Origin: Pedobacter schmidteae
Lineage (GTDB): Bacteria > Bacteroidota > Bacteroidia > Sphingobacteriales > Sphingobacteriaceae
Assembly (NCBI RefSeq): GCF_900564155.1
Contig: NZ_LS999839.1
Coordinates: forward strand, 2,167,097 to 2,231,096
Direction: 5' to 3'
Length of the DNA: 64,000 nt
Of this stretch, positions 44,237-53,300 are shown one piece after another (the first letter of the stretch is position 1; every line of letters starts with the position of its first letter). The notes beneath the pieces are model-generated. The model did not search any database and was not told the origin of the DNA. It was given only the letters and a program-made list of their open reading frames with translations. The translations under genes and the position numbers were made by a program.

Positions 44237-44754
44237 AAATTCCGGAGCCGCTCTACCACGGCTCCTATTATGATTTTATTGAATTTGACGATAGGTACAG
44301 ACGGAGTAATACCGAATGGGATAACACGATACACGGTTTCTTTTTTGCTGATAAAATCGAAAACGCGCTTTTATTCGGCCCGAAGGTGTATAGTGCTAAG
44401 GTTTCCATTAGCAAACCACTGGATTTAAGAATTCATGGCATCTTTTCAAATATGGCACAGGCACCTGTGATTTGCGAAATTGCATTTGGACGGGTGCTTC
44501 AGCCTAGAGCAGCACTCTCCTTAATAAATAGGGGTATTGATCTATTTGAACTTCCCGAACTATATGAGGCTTTACATACCCAGCCCTCTCATGATCTTTT
44601 CAAAAAAGCCGGATATGATGGGATAATCTCCAGCTTGGGAGATGACCAGAATGAATACATTGCTTTTAATACTTCGCAGATAAAAATCCAAGAAGTGTTG
44701 AATTACGGGGAAGAAAGGCACCTGACTGAAGTACAGGCTAGGCGGCGTAACTAA
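44227..44754 (+). CDS. ADP-ribosyltransferase-like protein (ART-PolyVal type)
   Basis: A 175-residue protein. It matches the pattern of polyvalent-protein ART domains: LYHGSYYDFIEFDD (His of strand 1), HGFFFADKIENALLFG, VYSAKVSISKPLDLRI, LFKKAGYDGIISSLGD and a final EYIAFNTSQIKI. The H..F..E set would correspond to the H-Y-E class with Phe for Tyr. It could modify a host or recipient target after transfer. It follows the methylase and converges with a small membrane protein gene. Standalone occurrence in an ICE is unusual. Activity is unproven. Confidence 0.6.
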   Translation: MDLEIPEPLYHGSYYDFIEFDDRYRRSNTEWDNTIHGFFFADKIENALLFGPKVYSAKVSISKPLDLRIHGIFSNMAQAPVICEIAFGRVLQPRAALSLINRGIDLFELPELYEALHTQPSHDLFKKAGYDGIISSLGDDQNEYIAFNTSQIKIQEVLNYGEERHLTEVQARRRN

Positions 44755-44988
44755 TTAAAATTTGGAACGTTTGTTTTGCAGGTCTGTAAAGTGCTGATAA
44801 AACAGGCGTTCCTTTTCCCGTTGTCTTGCTTGTCTTTCGGATTTGCCGGTAAGATGGGAAATGAATAGCAACACCACTCCGAAGGCAATTGCCGGTCCAA
44901 TGAACGGATAACTTTTCATGCTCAATGATGAAAGAAGAGCACCGGTGCTGATTACAGCAGTAATGAAAAATAGGATAACAGTTTTCAT
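44755..44988 (-). CDS. Small two-helix membrane protein
   Basis: A 77-residue protein with two hydrophobic helices (ILFFITAVISTGALLSSL; FIGPAIAFGVVLLFISHL) and a basic cytoplasmic tail (GKSERQARQREKER). It is transcribed against the ART-like gene and their stop codons adjoin. Function unknown; accessory cargo is likely. Confidence 0.55.
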   Translation of the reverse strand: MKTVILFFITAVISTGALLSSLSMKSYPFIGPAIAFGVVLLFISHLTGKSERQARQREKERLFYQHFTDLQNKRSKF

Positions 44989-45135
44989 GGCCTTGGATTT
45001 TTAAAGGTATTTGGTTCCTGAGATAATTGCAAATTTTATGCCTATTAAATTCAATTTCAAGTTTGTAGAGGCTAAGCGAACAATCTAGTATATTTTTTAA
45101 CCTTATGTGAGAGCATAACAACTAAAAGAAATGAG

Positions 45136-45327
45136 ATGGAGTATATAACTGCAGGAGACTTAGTCCGAATGCACGACATTACGATTGAAGAAGTGAAAGC
45201 CGTTCCTGTGTTCTCTGGTTTTTCTAATGAAGAGGCACAAGAAGTGGTTGACACCTTTAAATTGCTGGCAAATATTATCTTAAAATATCATGAAAAAAGT
45301 GAAGCAAATACTTTGAAAAATGGCTGA
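45136..45327 (+). CDS. Small protein of unknown function before recombinase
   Basis: A 63-residue soluble helical protein (MEYITAGDLVRMHDITIEEV). It resembles no recognised excisionase but lies 44 bases before the recombinase gene in the same direction, a position where directionality factors can occur. That role is inference. Confidence 0.55.
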   Translation: MEYITAGDLVRMHDITIEEVKAVPVFSGFSNEEAQEVVDTFKLLANIILKYHEKSEANTLKNG

Positions 45328-45371
45328 TTTTTTGTATTTTATAGATAATTAGAAATCAAAAATATACGCTT

Positions 45372-46982
45372 ATGTCTGATATCCAGTTTTTTGATGCTTT
45401 TGCAAAGGGAACAAAGAAGGTTAAGGCCGTATCCGGTAAGGATTGTGTGATATACACCCGTGTGAGCAGTAAAGACCAAACTGAAAATCTCAGTCTCGCC
45501 ACACAGTTAAAAGCCTGTACCCACTATGCTGAAAAGCTAGGCTATAACATTATGGCTACGTTTGGTGGGACTTATGAGAGTGCTGAAACAGATGAGAGGA
45601 AACAATTTGTTGAAATGATCACCTTTGTTAAAAAGTACAAGGGTAGAATAGCACATATCTTGGTTTACAGTTTAGAAAGGTTTTCCAGGAATGATAATTC
45701 AATATGGTTGACTAACCAGTTAAGGAAATTGGGTACGGAAATCGTTTCTGTAACGCAGCCGATTGATACATCTAACGCCTCAGGTCAGATGCAACAAAAG
45801 CTTTTATTTCTCTTTGGTGAATTTGACAACCAATTACGTAAACAAAAATGTTCGGCAGGAATAAAAGAATGTTTATTAAGAGGGGAGTGGCCGACAAAGC
45901 CCCCTTTAGGGTATGAGAGGGTTAATGGCAACAGAAGGAAAATAACCATTAATGGTAAAGGTAAGTTGATCAGGCAAGCATTTGAGTGGAAAGCCTTTGA
46001 AAACGTAACTAACGAAGTAATTAGAGAGCGATTAGCAGAAAGAGGATTAAAGATGAATCATCAGCGGGTCTCTGAAACTTTCAGAAACCCTTTCTACTGT
46101 GGTTTGATGGCGCATAAAATGCTTGAAGGTAAAGTTGTTGAGGGTAATTATGAACCTATAGTATCTAAGAACATATTTTTAAAAGTTAATGGATTGCTGG
46201 ATCAATATGCTCGAGGTTATACCATTAATGAGGAAAATGCAGAAATACCTCTAAAGCGTTTTGCATTTTGTGCCAGTTGCGGTCAGCCACTACGGGGATA
46301 TAATACTCGTAAGAAAAACATCTACTATTATAAATGTAACACCAAGGCATGTTGTAATAATAAAAATGCTAACCAATTGAACGGCATGTTCGCAAATATT
46401 TTAGATTATTTTAAAATTGATATTGCAAAAGATGCGCTGTCACTCTTGCGCCAACAAATGATCGCCAGTTTCAATCAAATGAGCATAGGGAAGCGGGATG
46501 CTAAAGAAGAATTGATGCGCCAGTTTCAAGAGCTATCTGGCAAAGTTAATAGGTTGGAAGAGCGCTATATAGAAGAGCAAATTGGGGCTGAATTATACCA
46601 GAGATATAGAGCTAAATACCTTGAAGAACGGGCTGAAATTGAGGCTAATTTGATGAAGCTCTCAGGACAAGTGTCGAACCTTGAAAAAGTAGTTGATGTA
46701 GCGCTCAAATTCTGCGTTGAATTGCCAAAAAAGTGGCTTTTTGCAGACTATCATACCAAGCAACAATTGCAACAATTGGTGTTTCCTTCAGGTATTACTT
46801 ATGACAAGAAAAACAACAATTGTCGAACCAGCAGAATAAATTCGGTGTTTTTGTATTTAGCTTATTTTCAGCAAGTTGTTGGTAAAAAGAAAAGCGGAAT
46901 ACCAGATTTAGGACTGGATTATTCCGCTTTTGCGTCTCTAGTAGCGGGGAGCAGGATCGAACTGCCGACCTCAGGGTTATGA
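45372..46982 (+). CDS. Large serine recombinase of the ICE
   Basis: A 536-residue protein. The resolvase domain begins with VIYTRVSSKDQTENLS (catalytic Ser at about residue 32), with LVYSLERFSRNDNSIW and GEFDNQLRKQ inside. A Recombinase domain (about 190-300) and a zinc ribbon (FCASCGQPLRGYNTRKK, YYYKCNTKACC) follow, then a coiled coil (about 360-440). It should integrate and excise the element. The last 31 codons (46890-46982) are antisense to the terminator and 3' part of the tRNA-Met gene, so this tail comes from the insertion site. The free-circle form may have a different C-terminus. Confidence 0.92.
   Translation: MSDIQFFDAFAKGTKKVKAVSGKDCVIYTRVSSKDQTENLSLATQLKACTHYAEKLGYNIMATFGGTYESAETDERKQFVEMITFVKKYKGRIAHILVYSLERFSRNDNSIWLTNQLRKLGTEIVSVTQPIDTSNASGQMQQKLLFLFGEFDNQLRKQKCSAGIKECLLRGEWPTKPPLGYERVNGNRRKITINGKGKLIRQAFEWKAFENVTNEVIRERLAERGLKMNHQRVSETFRNPFYCGLMAHKMLEGKVVEGNYEPIVSKNIFLKVNGLLDQYARGYTINEENAEIPLKRFAFCASCGQPLRGYNTRKKNIYYYKCNTKACCNNKNANQLNGMFANILDYFKIDIAKDALSLLRQQMIASFNQMSIGKRDAKEELMRQFQELSGKVNRLEERYIEEQIGAELYQRYRAKYLEERAEIEANLMKLSGQVSNLEKVVDVALKFCVELPKKWLFADYHTKQQLQQLVFPSGITYDKKNNNCRTSRINSVFLYLAYFQQVVGKKKSGIPDLGLDYSAFASLVAGSRIELPTSGL
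46890..46931 (-). terminator. Terminator of tRNA-Met
   Basis: AAAAGCGGAATA (46890-46901) pairs with TATTCCGCTTTT (46920-46931), with an inner CCAG/CTGG pair. Read on the minus strand it follows the tRNA and ends in CTTTTCTTTTT. It lies inside the recombinase reading frame. Confidence 0.8.
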
Positions 46983-47015
46983 ATCCTGCGCTCTAACCAT
47001 CTGAGCTACCCCGCC
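46942..47015 (-). tRNA. tRNA-Met (CAT anticodon)
   Basis: Read on the minus strand, 74 bases fold as a cloverleaf: acceptor GGCGGGG with CCCCGCT, D arm GCTC/GAGC, anticodon loop TTCATAA, variable loop AGGTC, and T arm with TTCGATC. No CCA is encoded. The anticodon CAT fits elongator Met; Ile2 (lysidine-modified) also uses CAT, but the body resembles Met. The ICE recombinase frame ends within this gene on the other strand. Confidence 0.92.
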
Positions 47016-47140
47016 GGGCTTTTTGGTTATTAAAAAATCAATGCGATTTTCTAAAGAGTTGCAAATATAGAATAAATTACTTTTCTTTAGAAACAAAAGT
47101 TAAAAATTGTCTAAAAAATTCAGAAAATAAGTGTTTAACG

Positions 47141-47521
47141 ATGTCAGAAAAGAAAAAATTTACCCTGGAATATGAATTGAGATCGTCTCCACGTATTTTA
47201 TTTAGCTTCATTAGCGAGCCAAATGGCTTATCTCAATGGTTTGCTGATGATGTAATTTTTCGTGACCAGGTATATACCTTCACCTGGGATGATGAAATAC
47301 AAAAGGCCAAACTTTTAAGTATAAAAGAAAATAAGCTGGTTAAATTTAAGTGGGTGGATGACGAACCGCATTGTTATTTTGAAATGGAAATTGTTCAGGA
47401 TGAATTGACCAATGATGTGGCGCTTTCTATAACGGATTTTGCCACTGAAGACACGCTGGCCGAGCGTACATTGATCTGGGACAACCAGATTAACTATCTG
47501 CATAGTGTATTAGGTGCTTAA
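47141..47521 (+). CDS. START-like/SRPBCC domain protein
   Basis: A 126-residue protein. FTLEYELRSSPRILFSFISE, then GLSQWFADDVIFRDQVYTFT and ending LIWDNQINYLHSVLGA, fits the START-like (AHSA1-related) domain common in Bacteroidota. Such single-domain proteins bind a hydrophobic ligand; the ligand is unknown. It lies 30 bases before the lptG/F gene. Confidence 0.82.
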   Translation: MSEKKKFTLEYELRSSPRILFSFISEPNGLSQWFADDVIFRDQVYTFTWDDEIQKAKLLSIKENKLVKFKWVDDEPHCYFEMEIVQDELTNDVALSITDFATEDTLAERTLIWDNQINYLHSVLGA

Positions 47522-47551
47522 TTTTTCGTTGGCTTTGCCTACATTTGTATA

Positions 47552-48997
47552 TTGAAAAAGATTCACTTACTACTGGTCAAAGCGTTTATTAAGCCTTTCT
47601 TCGTCACTTTTTTTATAGTGATGTTTATCCTATTGATGCTTTTTTTATTTAAGTATGTGGATGACCTGATCGGAAAAGGATTTGAATGGTATGTCATACT
47701 TGAATTAATGTACTATGCTTCGGCGGCAAATGTTTCTATGGCACTTCCGCTATCCATTTTGTTGTCTTCCATCATGACATTTGGTACTCTGGGAGAGAAC
47801 TATGAACTTGTTGCCATCAAATCTGCAGGTATTTCTTTACAAAAGGCTATGATGCCGCTGCTGGTGCTGATTGTTTTTCTGGCCATCAGCTCCTTCATCT
47901 TTTCTGATTATATGCTGCCAAAGGCCAACCTCAAGTTTGGATCGTTACTGTGGGACATCAGAAATAAAAAACTATCTTTTCTAATAAAGGAAGGTGTATT
48001 TAACAACAGTATTCCGGGATACTCAATTAGGGTTGATAAAAAGAGTGACAATGGCGCTTTACACAATGTGATGATTTATGATCATACCGGGAACAATGGG
48101 ATTGCGAAAATTATCATTGCCAAAGACGGGATGATGTCGAAAGATGAGGATCACTTGCTGCTGAAACTTCATGATGGTATTAGATATGAGGAGTCGAGTG
48201 GAAAAAATGCTGCTTATAATCCACGTCAGGAACTAACCCGAATGCGTTTTAAAGAAACCGATCAAAAATTTGACATTTCCAGCTTTAAAATGAACCGCAC
48301 AGATGAAGAGGGATTTAGAGGGAATACCCAAATGCTCGACTTAAAGGGGCTGACAAAGAAGAAAGACTCTCTGTCGCGAGAATTGGATAGTGTAAGTAAA
48401 TTTGCGGCCTTAAACCTGAGTAGTTACTACAAACAGAATAACTATACTAAGGGTTATACAAAAGAAATGACTAAAGTTAAAGCACTGGAGCAACCGGTTT
48501 TAAAGGTTATACCAAAAAATCAGAAACTTGCCGTTTTGCAGAGCGCTTTAGATCAGGCAAATTCTGTCATGCAGACCACCTCGGGCAGAATGGCCGATCA
48601 CGCCGATCGTGTAAGGAGCATCATCAAAGTTGAAATTGAGTACCAAAAGAAATTTACACTTGCGGCATCTTGTTTGTTATTGTTTTTTATTGGCGCGCCA
48701 TTAGGCGCTATTATCAGAAAAGGTGGGCTTGGCTTACCTGTCGTGGTGGCCATTGTGTTCTTTCTGCTTTATCATATTATTGCTACAGTTTCCGAAAAAT
48801 CGGCTACTCAAGGCTCCCTTACTCCTTTCTTTGGAATGTGGCTGGCGATAATTATTTTATCCCCCCTGGGGGCATTTTTAACTTACAAGGCGACAGTGGA
48901 TTCTGCCTTGTTCGATATCAACTATTCAAAACAACTTATCCTTAAATTTTTCAAAAGGTTTAGCCGAAAACGCCAATCGGAAAGTGTTGGCAGTTAG
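47552..48997 (+). CDS. LptG/LptF-family lipopolysaccharide export permease
   Basis: A 481-residue YjgP/YjgQ-family protein. Three N-terminal membrane helices (IKPFFVTFFIVMFILLMLFL and following) and three C-terminal ones flank a large periplasmic beta domain. It forms part of the LptB2FG transporter that extracts LPS from the inner membrane. The start is TTG at 47552 (KKIHLLLVKAF); no ATG gives a complete first helix. A TACATTTG box at 47540-47547 almost touches the start. Confidence 0.88.
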   Translation: MKKIHLLLVKAFIKPFFVTFFIVMFILLMLFLFKYVDDLIGKGFEWYVILELMYYASAANVSMALPLSILLSSIMTFGTLGENYELVAIKSAGISLQKAMMPLLVLIVFLAISSFIFSDYMLPKANLKFGSLLWDIRNKKLSFLIKEGVFNNSIPGYSIRVDKKSDNGALHNVMIYDHTGNNGIAKIIIAKDGMMSKDEDHLLLKLHDGIRYEESSGKNAAYNPRQELTRMRFKETDQKFDISSFKMNRTDEEGFRGNTQMLDLKGLTKKKDSLSRELDSVSKFAALNLSSYYKQNNYTKGYTKEMTKVKALEQPVLKVIPKNQKLAVLQSALDQANSVMQTTSGRMADHADRVRSIIKVEIEYQKKFTLAASCLLLFFIGAPLGAIIRKGGLGLPVVVAIVFFLLYHIIATVSEKSATQGSLTPFFGMWLAIIILSPLGAFLTYKATVDSALFDINYSKQLILKFFKRFSRKRQSESVGS

Positions 48998-49068
48998 AAT
49001 GCTAAGTGGAACTGTTATTCCTTACTTATTTATGATATTTTAAGGTCTGAAATTGTTTTTGAACGTTG

Positions 49069-49076
49069 TAACTTTG
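49069..49076 (+). promoter_or_regulatory. Predicted -7 box of ribBA (TAACTTTG)
   Basis: Matches TAnnTTTG, 62 bases before the ribBA start codon. The leader is too short for an FMN riboswitch, and none is seen. Confidence 0.4.
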
Positions 49077-49138
49077 TAATAATTTTAATGAATTTTCAAA
49101 TGGCCAATGAGAGATTTGAAAATTGATATACTTATAGA

Positions 49139-50350
49139 ATGGAAATTAAACTCGATGCAATAGAAGATGCTATTGCGGACATAAAAGCCGGTAAAGTAAT
49201 CATTGTAGTAGATGATGAGGATAGAGAAAACGAAGGTGATTTTTTGACCGCGGCCGAAAATGCTACCCCTGAAGTGATTAATTTTATGGCTACCTATGGT
49301 AGAGGACTGATTTGTGCTCCACTAACTGAACAGCGCTGTGATGAGCTTGGTTTAGAGCCTATGGTGGGTAAAAATACAGCCGCCTATGAGACTAATTTTA
49401 CGGTCTCTGTGGATTTGCAAGGTTATGGTTGTACAACTGGTATCTCTGCATCAGATAGATCAAAAACGATTCAGGCATTAATTGATCCAAAAATTGATCC
49501 TGCTGAACTGGGTAGGCCAGGGCATATATTCCCTCTTAGATCTAAGGATGGGGGAGTATTGAGACGCTCAGGACATACGGAGGCAACGGTAGATTTGGCT
49601 CGCCTGGCTGGTATGCAGCCTGCAGGTGTTCTGGTTGAAATTTTAAAAGAAGATGGTGAAATGGCAAGACTGCCGGACCTGATTAAAATTGCTGAAAGGC
49701 ACCAGCTGAGGATTATCTCCATAAAAGATCTTATCGCTTACAGGCTAAGCAAAGAATCTCTGATTAAAGAAGAGGTAACTGTTAGCTTGCCTACACAATG
49801 GGGCGATTTTAATATGACTGCCTATACACAGATCGATAACAATGCCACTCACCTGGCTATCAGCAAAGGAAAGTGGTCTCCGGATGAACCGGTTTTGGCA
49901 AGAGTACACAGCTCATGCGTAACTGGCGATATCTTTGGTTCTTGCCGTTGTGATTGCGGTCCGCAACTACACAAGGCACTGGAAATGATCAATAGAGAAG
50001 GTAAAGGGGTAGTTGTTTATATGAACCAGGAAGGCCGGGGAATTGGTTTGATCAATAAACTAAGATCCTATAATCTTCAGGATGCAGGTTTCGATACGGT
50101 TGAAGCTAATATTAAATTAGGCTTTAAAGGAGATGAAAGGGATTATGGTGTAGGTGCTCAGATTCTGAGAGCGCAAGGCGTAACCAAAATGAGGCTGATG
50201 TCTAACAATCCTACCAAAAGGGCCGGATTGATTGGTTATGGCCTTGAAATCGTAGAAAACATTCCAATTGAAATTGAAAGTAATATTCACAACGAACAAT
50301 ATTTAAAAACAAAACGTGATAAAATGGGGCATCAAATCATGAAAGGATAA
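49139..50350 (+). CDS. ribBA: RibBA, DHBP synthase / GTP cyclohydrolase II
   Basis: A 403-residue bifunctional riboflavin enzyme. The N-terminal DHBP synthase (about 1-200) has [12 protein letters not shown] and [16 protein letters not shown]. The C-terminal GTP cyclohydrolase II (about 205-400) has [19 protein letters not shown] (zinc cysteines) and [16 protein letters not shown]. It supplies both starting branches of riboflavin synthesis. It converges with tamB; only four bases separate their stops. Confidence 0.96.
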   Translation: MEIKLDAIEDAIADIKAGKVIIVVDDEDRENEGDFLTAAENATPEVINFMATYGRGLICAPLTEQRCDELGLEPMVGKNTAAYETNFTVSVDLQGYGCTTGISASDRSKTIQALIDPKIDPAELGRPGHIFPLRSKDGGVLRRSGHTEATVDLARLAGMQPAGVLVEILKEDGEMARLPDLIKIAERHQLRIISIKDLIAYRLSKESLIKEEVTVSLPTQWGDFNMTAYTQIDNNATHLAISKGKWSPDEPVLARVHSSCVTGDIFGSCRCDCGPQLHKALEMINREGKGVVVYMNQEGRGIGLINKLRSYNLQDAGFDTVEANIKLGFKGDERDYGVGAQILRAQGVTKMRLMSNNPTKRAGLIGYGLEIVENIPIEIESNIHNEQYLKTKRDKMGHQIMKG

Positions 50351-50354
50351 GCAC

Positions 50355-53300
50355 TTATTTTCTTTTTTGCTTTTTCTGGTTATTGGTGACCGCTTCTTTA
50401 TTGTTAGATACCTGGGCTGCTGAGGATTTTTTCTGATCTTGAGCAGCCTTTTTTGTGGCTTCTGCTTTTTTCTTCTTTTCTTCCCGGCGTATTTTACCTG
50501 TTATTTTCTGAACAAATTCTCTGAAACTATCAAATTGCTGGGTATAAATCAATCCCAGAGAGGTAACATTTGTATTTTGGTTTACCCCCGTATTGAAAAT
50601 ACTTTGCTGCGTAGGCGGTTTGTTGGCCAATTTACCCACCAAAGTTCCATCCTTTTTTATCAGTGCAAGCACCTCAACTTCACCGCCCACATTGTTCCCC
50701 GAAAAACCTATTGGCGATAAATCACTATTGGTGCTTCTTCTGTCTACAATGCCGGCATTTAAAATAACCCTATCCTGGAAAAAGCGGAAAGAGGCATTGG
50801 CTTCACTTAATGAACGGATATTGATGTCCACAAAATCAAGATTTAGCGAGGAAAGTACATTGTTAAATTGATTGAACAATAATTCTGTTGCTGTGCTGGC
50901 CACCCCAGAGGTGAGCTGTTTACCCAAATCTTCTTTGCCCGATCCGGGAGCAAAACTACGCCTGATGATTAAGCTTAGGGCTTGTAGGTTCCGGTTATTG
51001 TCATCATTAAAATATGATTGCATTTCCTCTTTGATAGCAGGGTTTGATGGGAAAAATACATCTAACTTAATATCTGGTTTCAACAGTAGCCCGGTTAACC
51101 CCATTTCTACCTCTGTAAGCACCCTTTCGTTCGAATTACTGCCCTCTCTGTTGGCCGCAGCATATAAATCGGTTAGGCTAGCTCTAAGCGAATAGATCGC
51201 CTTTAAATTGATTTGTGCAGAAGTTGGATTACCTGTCCACCGGATGGTTCCCCCTTGTCTGATGTTGAATTTTTTATTGATAACTTCCTGGGCAGTAAAG
51301 TCAAAACTTCCTGATTCAATGATGTAGTCGCCAGACATTTCAAAATCTCCCAGGCTATTAATCTTCAGGGCAAGATTCTTAGAATAGCCTTTACCACTTA
51401 AATTTCCTAATGAAGTGAAGATATTTGCGGTACTGTTCGCATCAACATTTAATTTTAAACTCATTGTCAGACCGTCAAAGCTGGTCTGTTTTTTTACATA
51501 CGCTGTAGTGTCTTTACTTACAAAAGTGATAAAATCCTTGCTAGAAACGGTCTCGGAACTGTTGAGTGGGAGATTAAAAACTGTTCCTTTCTCAGTTTTT
51601 GCATCAATATCGATGAAAAGTTGATTGGTGGGGCCTTTAAATCTAAATGTTCCAGTTGCGTATGCCTGTCCAAAGTATAATGAATTGTCTTTTTCTGTAG
51701 TATTTAATGCCATAAATTTAGTCGCATTAATGTCTACATCCAACGTCGGGTTGTTGATATCGTTTAAATCTACAGTTCCTCTGGCTATCGCTTCGTTGCC
51801 ATCTACATCCAGCAGTTTAAGTTCTTCCAGTTCAATTACGCTATTATCAACTGTTACTTCGTCAGATATGGTATACCTCGTTTTGAGATAGTTAATGGTC
51901 ATGGCAGCCTTGTCTAATTCAACGGTGCCTTTTATTGCAGGTTTATCAAATGGGCCTTTTACGGTCAAATTAGCAGAAGCAAATCCTTTTAAGTCAGATA
52001 CAAGGTCTTTAACAAATGGCTGTAATACAATTAGCTGTGTTTTGTCCAGGTTCACAGCCAGATCTATTTCCTTCTTTTCAAGATCGAGGTGCCCCGTAGC
52101 CCGTAAGGTTTCTCTATCACCTGAAATAATATTGGTAAAGATGTTGGCTACATTTTTTGATTCATCGTAAGAAGAGGTATCTGTTAAACTACCAATGTAA
52201 GTGTCGTTAAAAACAAGCGAATCAACTTTAATATTATCGTGGATCTCCGGCGATTTAAGAATGTTGGATAAAGTAGTTTCTCCGTTTAAGTTTCCACTAA
52301 TCTTAATGCCAAGTGTTTTTATAAAGGGGTTTAGTGTGGTCAGACTAAAATCTCTGAATCCTACCAATACCAAATCTTTTGGATCGTTGGAAAGTATGCC
52401 ATCCAATGTGATGTATTGTTTACCATTGTTTAGGTCAAAGTTGTTAATTTCTGTTTTTCCATCATGAAAATTGATCCTTACTTTTTCCTGGATTTTCCAG
52501 TCTTCGTGATTAACTTTTAAAATGGAAGGCAGGATACTTACCCTTGCTGTGGTGTCATTGGCAAACTCTACCAAACCGTTTAAGTCCAGTTGATTTACAT
52601 CCTCCTCGTCCGAAAGTTTTACGTTCAGCGTTAAGCTGTCATTACGCAAAATATTGGAGATATTTACATTTTTAATATGTAAGCTATCGTTTAGGTCTAC
52701 TCTGTCTGAAGTAATAATGGCTTGCAGTTGATTTGTACTGGTGTTTTCATCAACAATGATATTGTTGACCACTACACCTTTATACTTCAGCTTCTTGATA
52801 AAACCGTTTAAGGTTGCTGTATTGTTAGGAGAATCGAAATTGCCAACAAAAATAGCCTGATCCTCAATTTCCAATCCTGGCGCCAGCAATTGGCCTATAG
52901 GTTCAAACCGTTTGATGTTCAGATTGAATTGAAAAATCTGGTCATTGAATTTAACAATGTCTGCTTTTAGTGAAGGGATATATTTTTTTGCAAGCGTCTT
53001 ATAATAAGATGGGATAGTATTTAAATCATACTGACCTTTGATACTTGCATCCAGGATGTCCGATTTTACGGTCAAACTCCTGTCCTTGCCTATGCCGTTG
53101 GCCCTCAGTTCAACCGAGTCAATATTGTATATGCCTTTTACATTATCAAGCTTTATTTCCTGAAGACGAAGGCTTCCCTGAATATTATTCAGGTTGCTTC
53201 CCGAAAAATTGGTACTGAATATGGCATCAATTTTCAGGGAGTCTTTATACAACTTAAGCGCTTTTAATTTGGCATTTTTTATATTGGCTTTAAAGTTAAA

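Noticed and set aside
45136..45327. Small gene before the recombinase as a firm excisionase (Xis/RDF) call
   Set aside because: Only position supports it; no helix-turn-helix or known RDF pattern is visible, so it is left as unknown.
49077..49138. FMN riboswitch before ribBA
   Set aside because: The leader is only about 60 bases and lacks the RFN helices.
50439..52467. Several plus-strand frames inside tamB
   Set aside because: They are shadows of the tamB reading frame with Ser/Phe-rich translations and no starts with ribosome sites.
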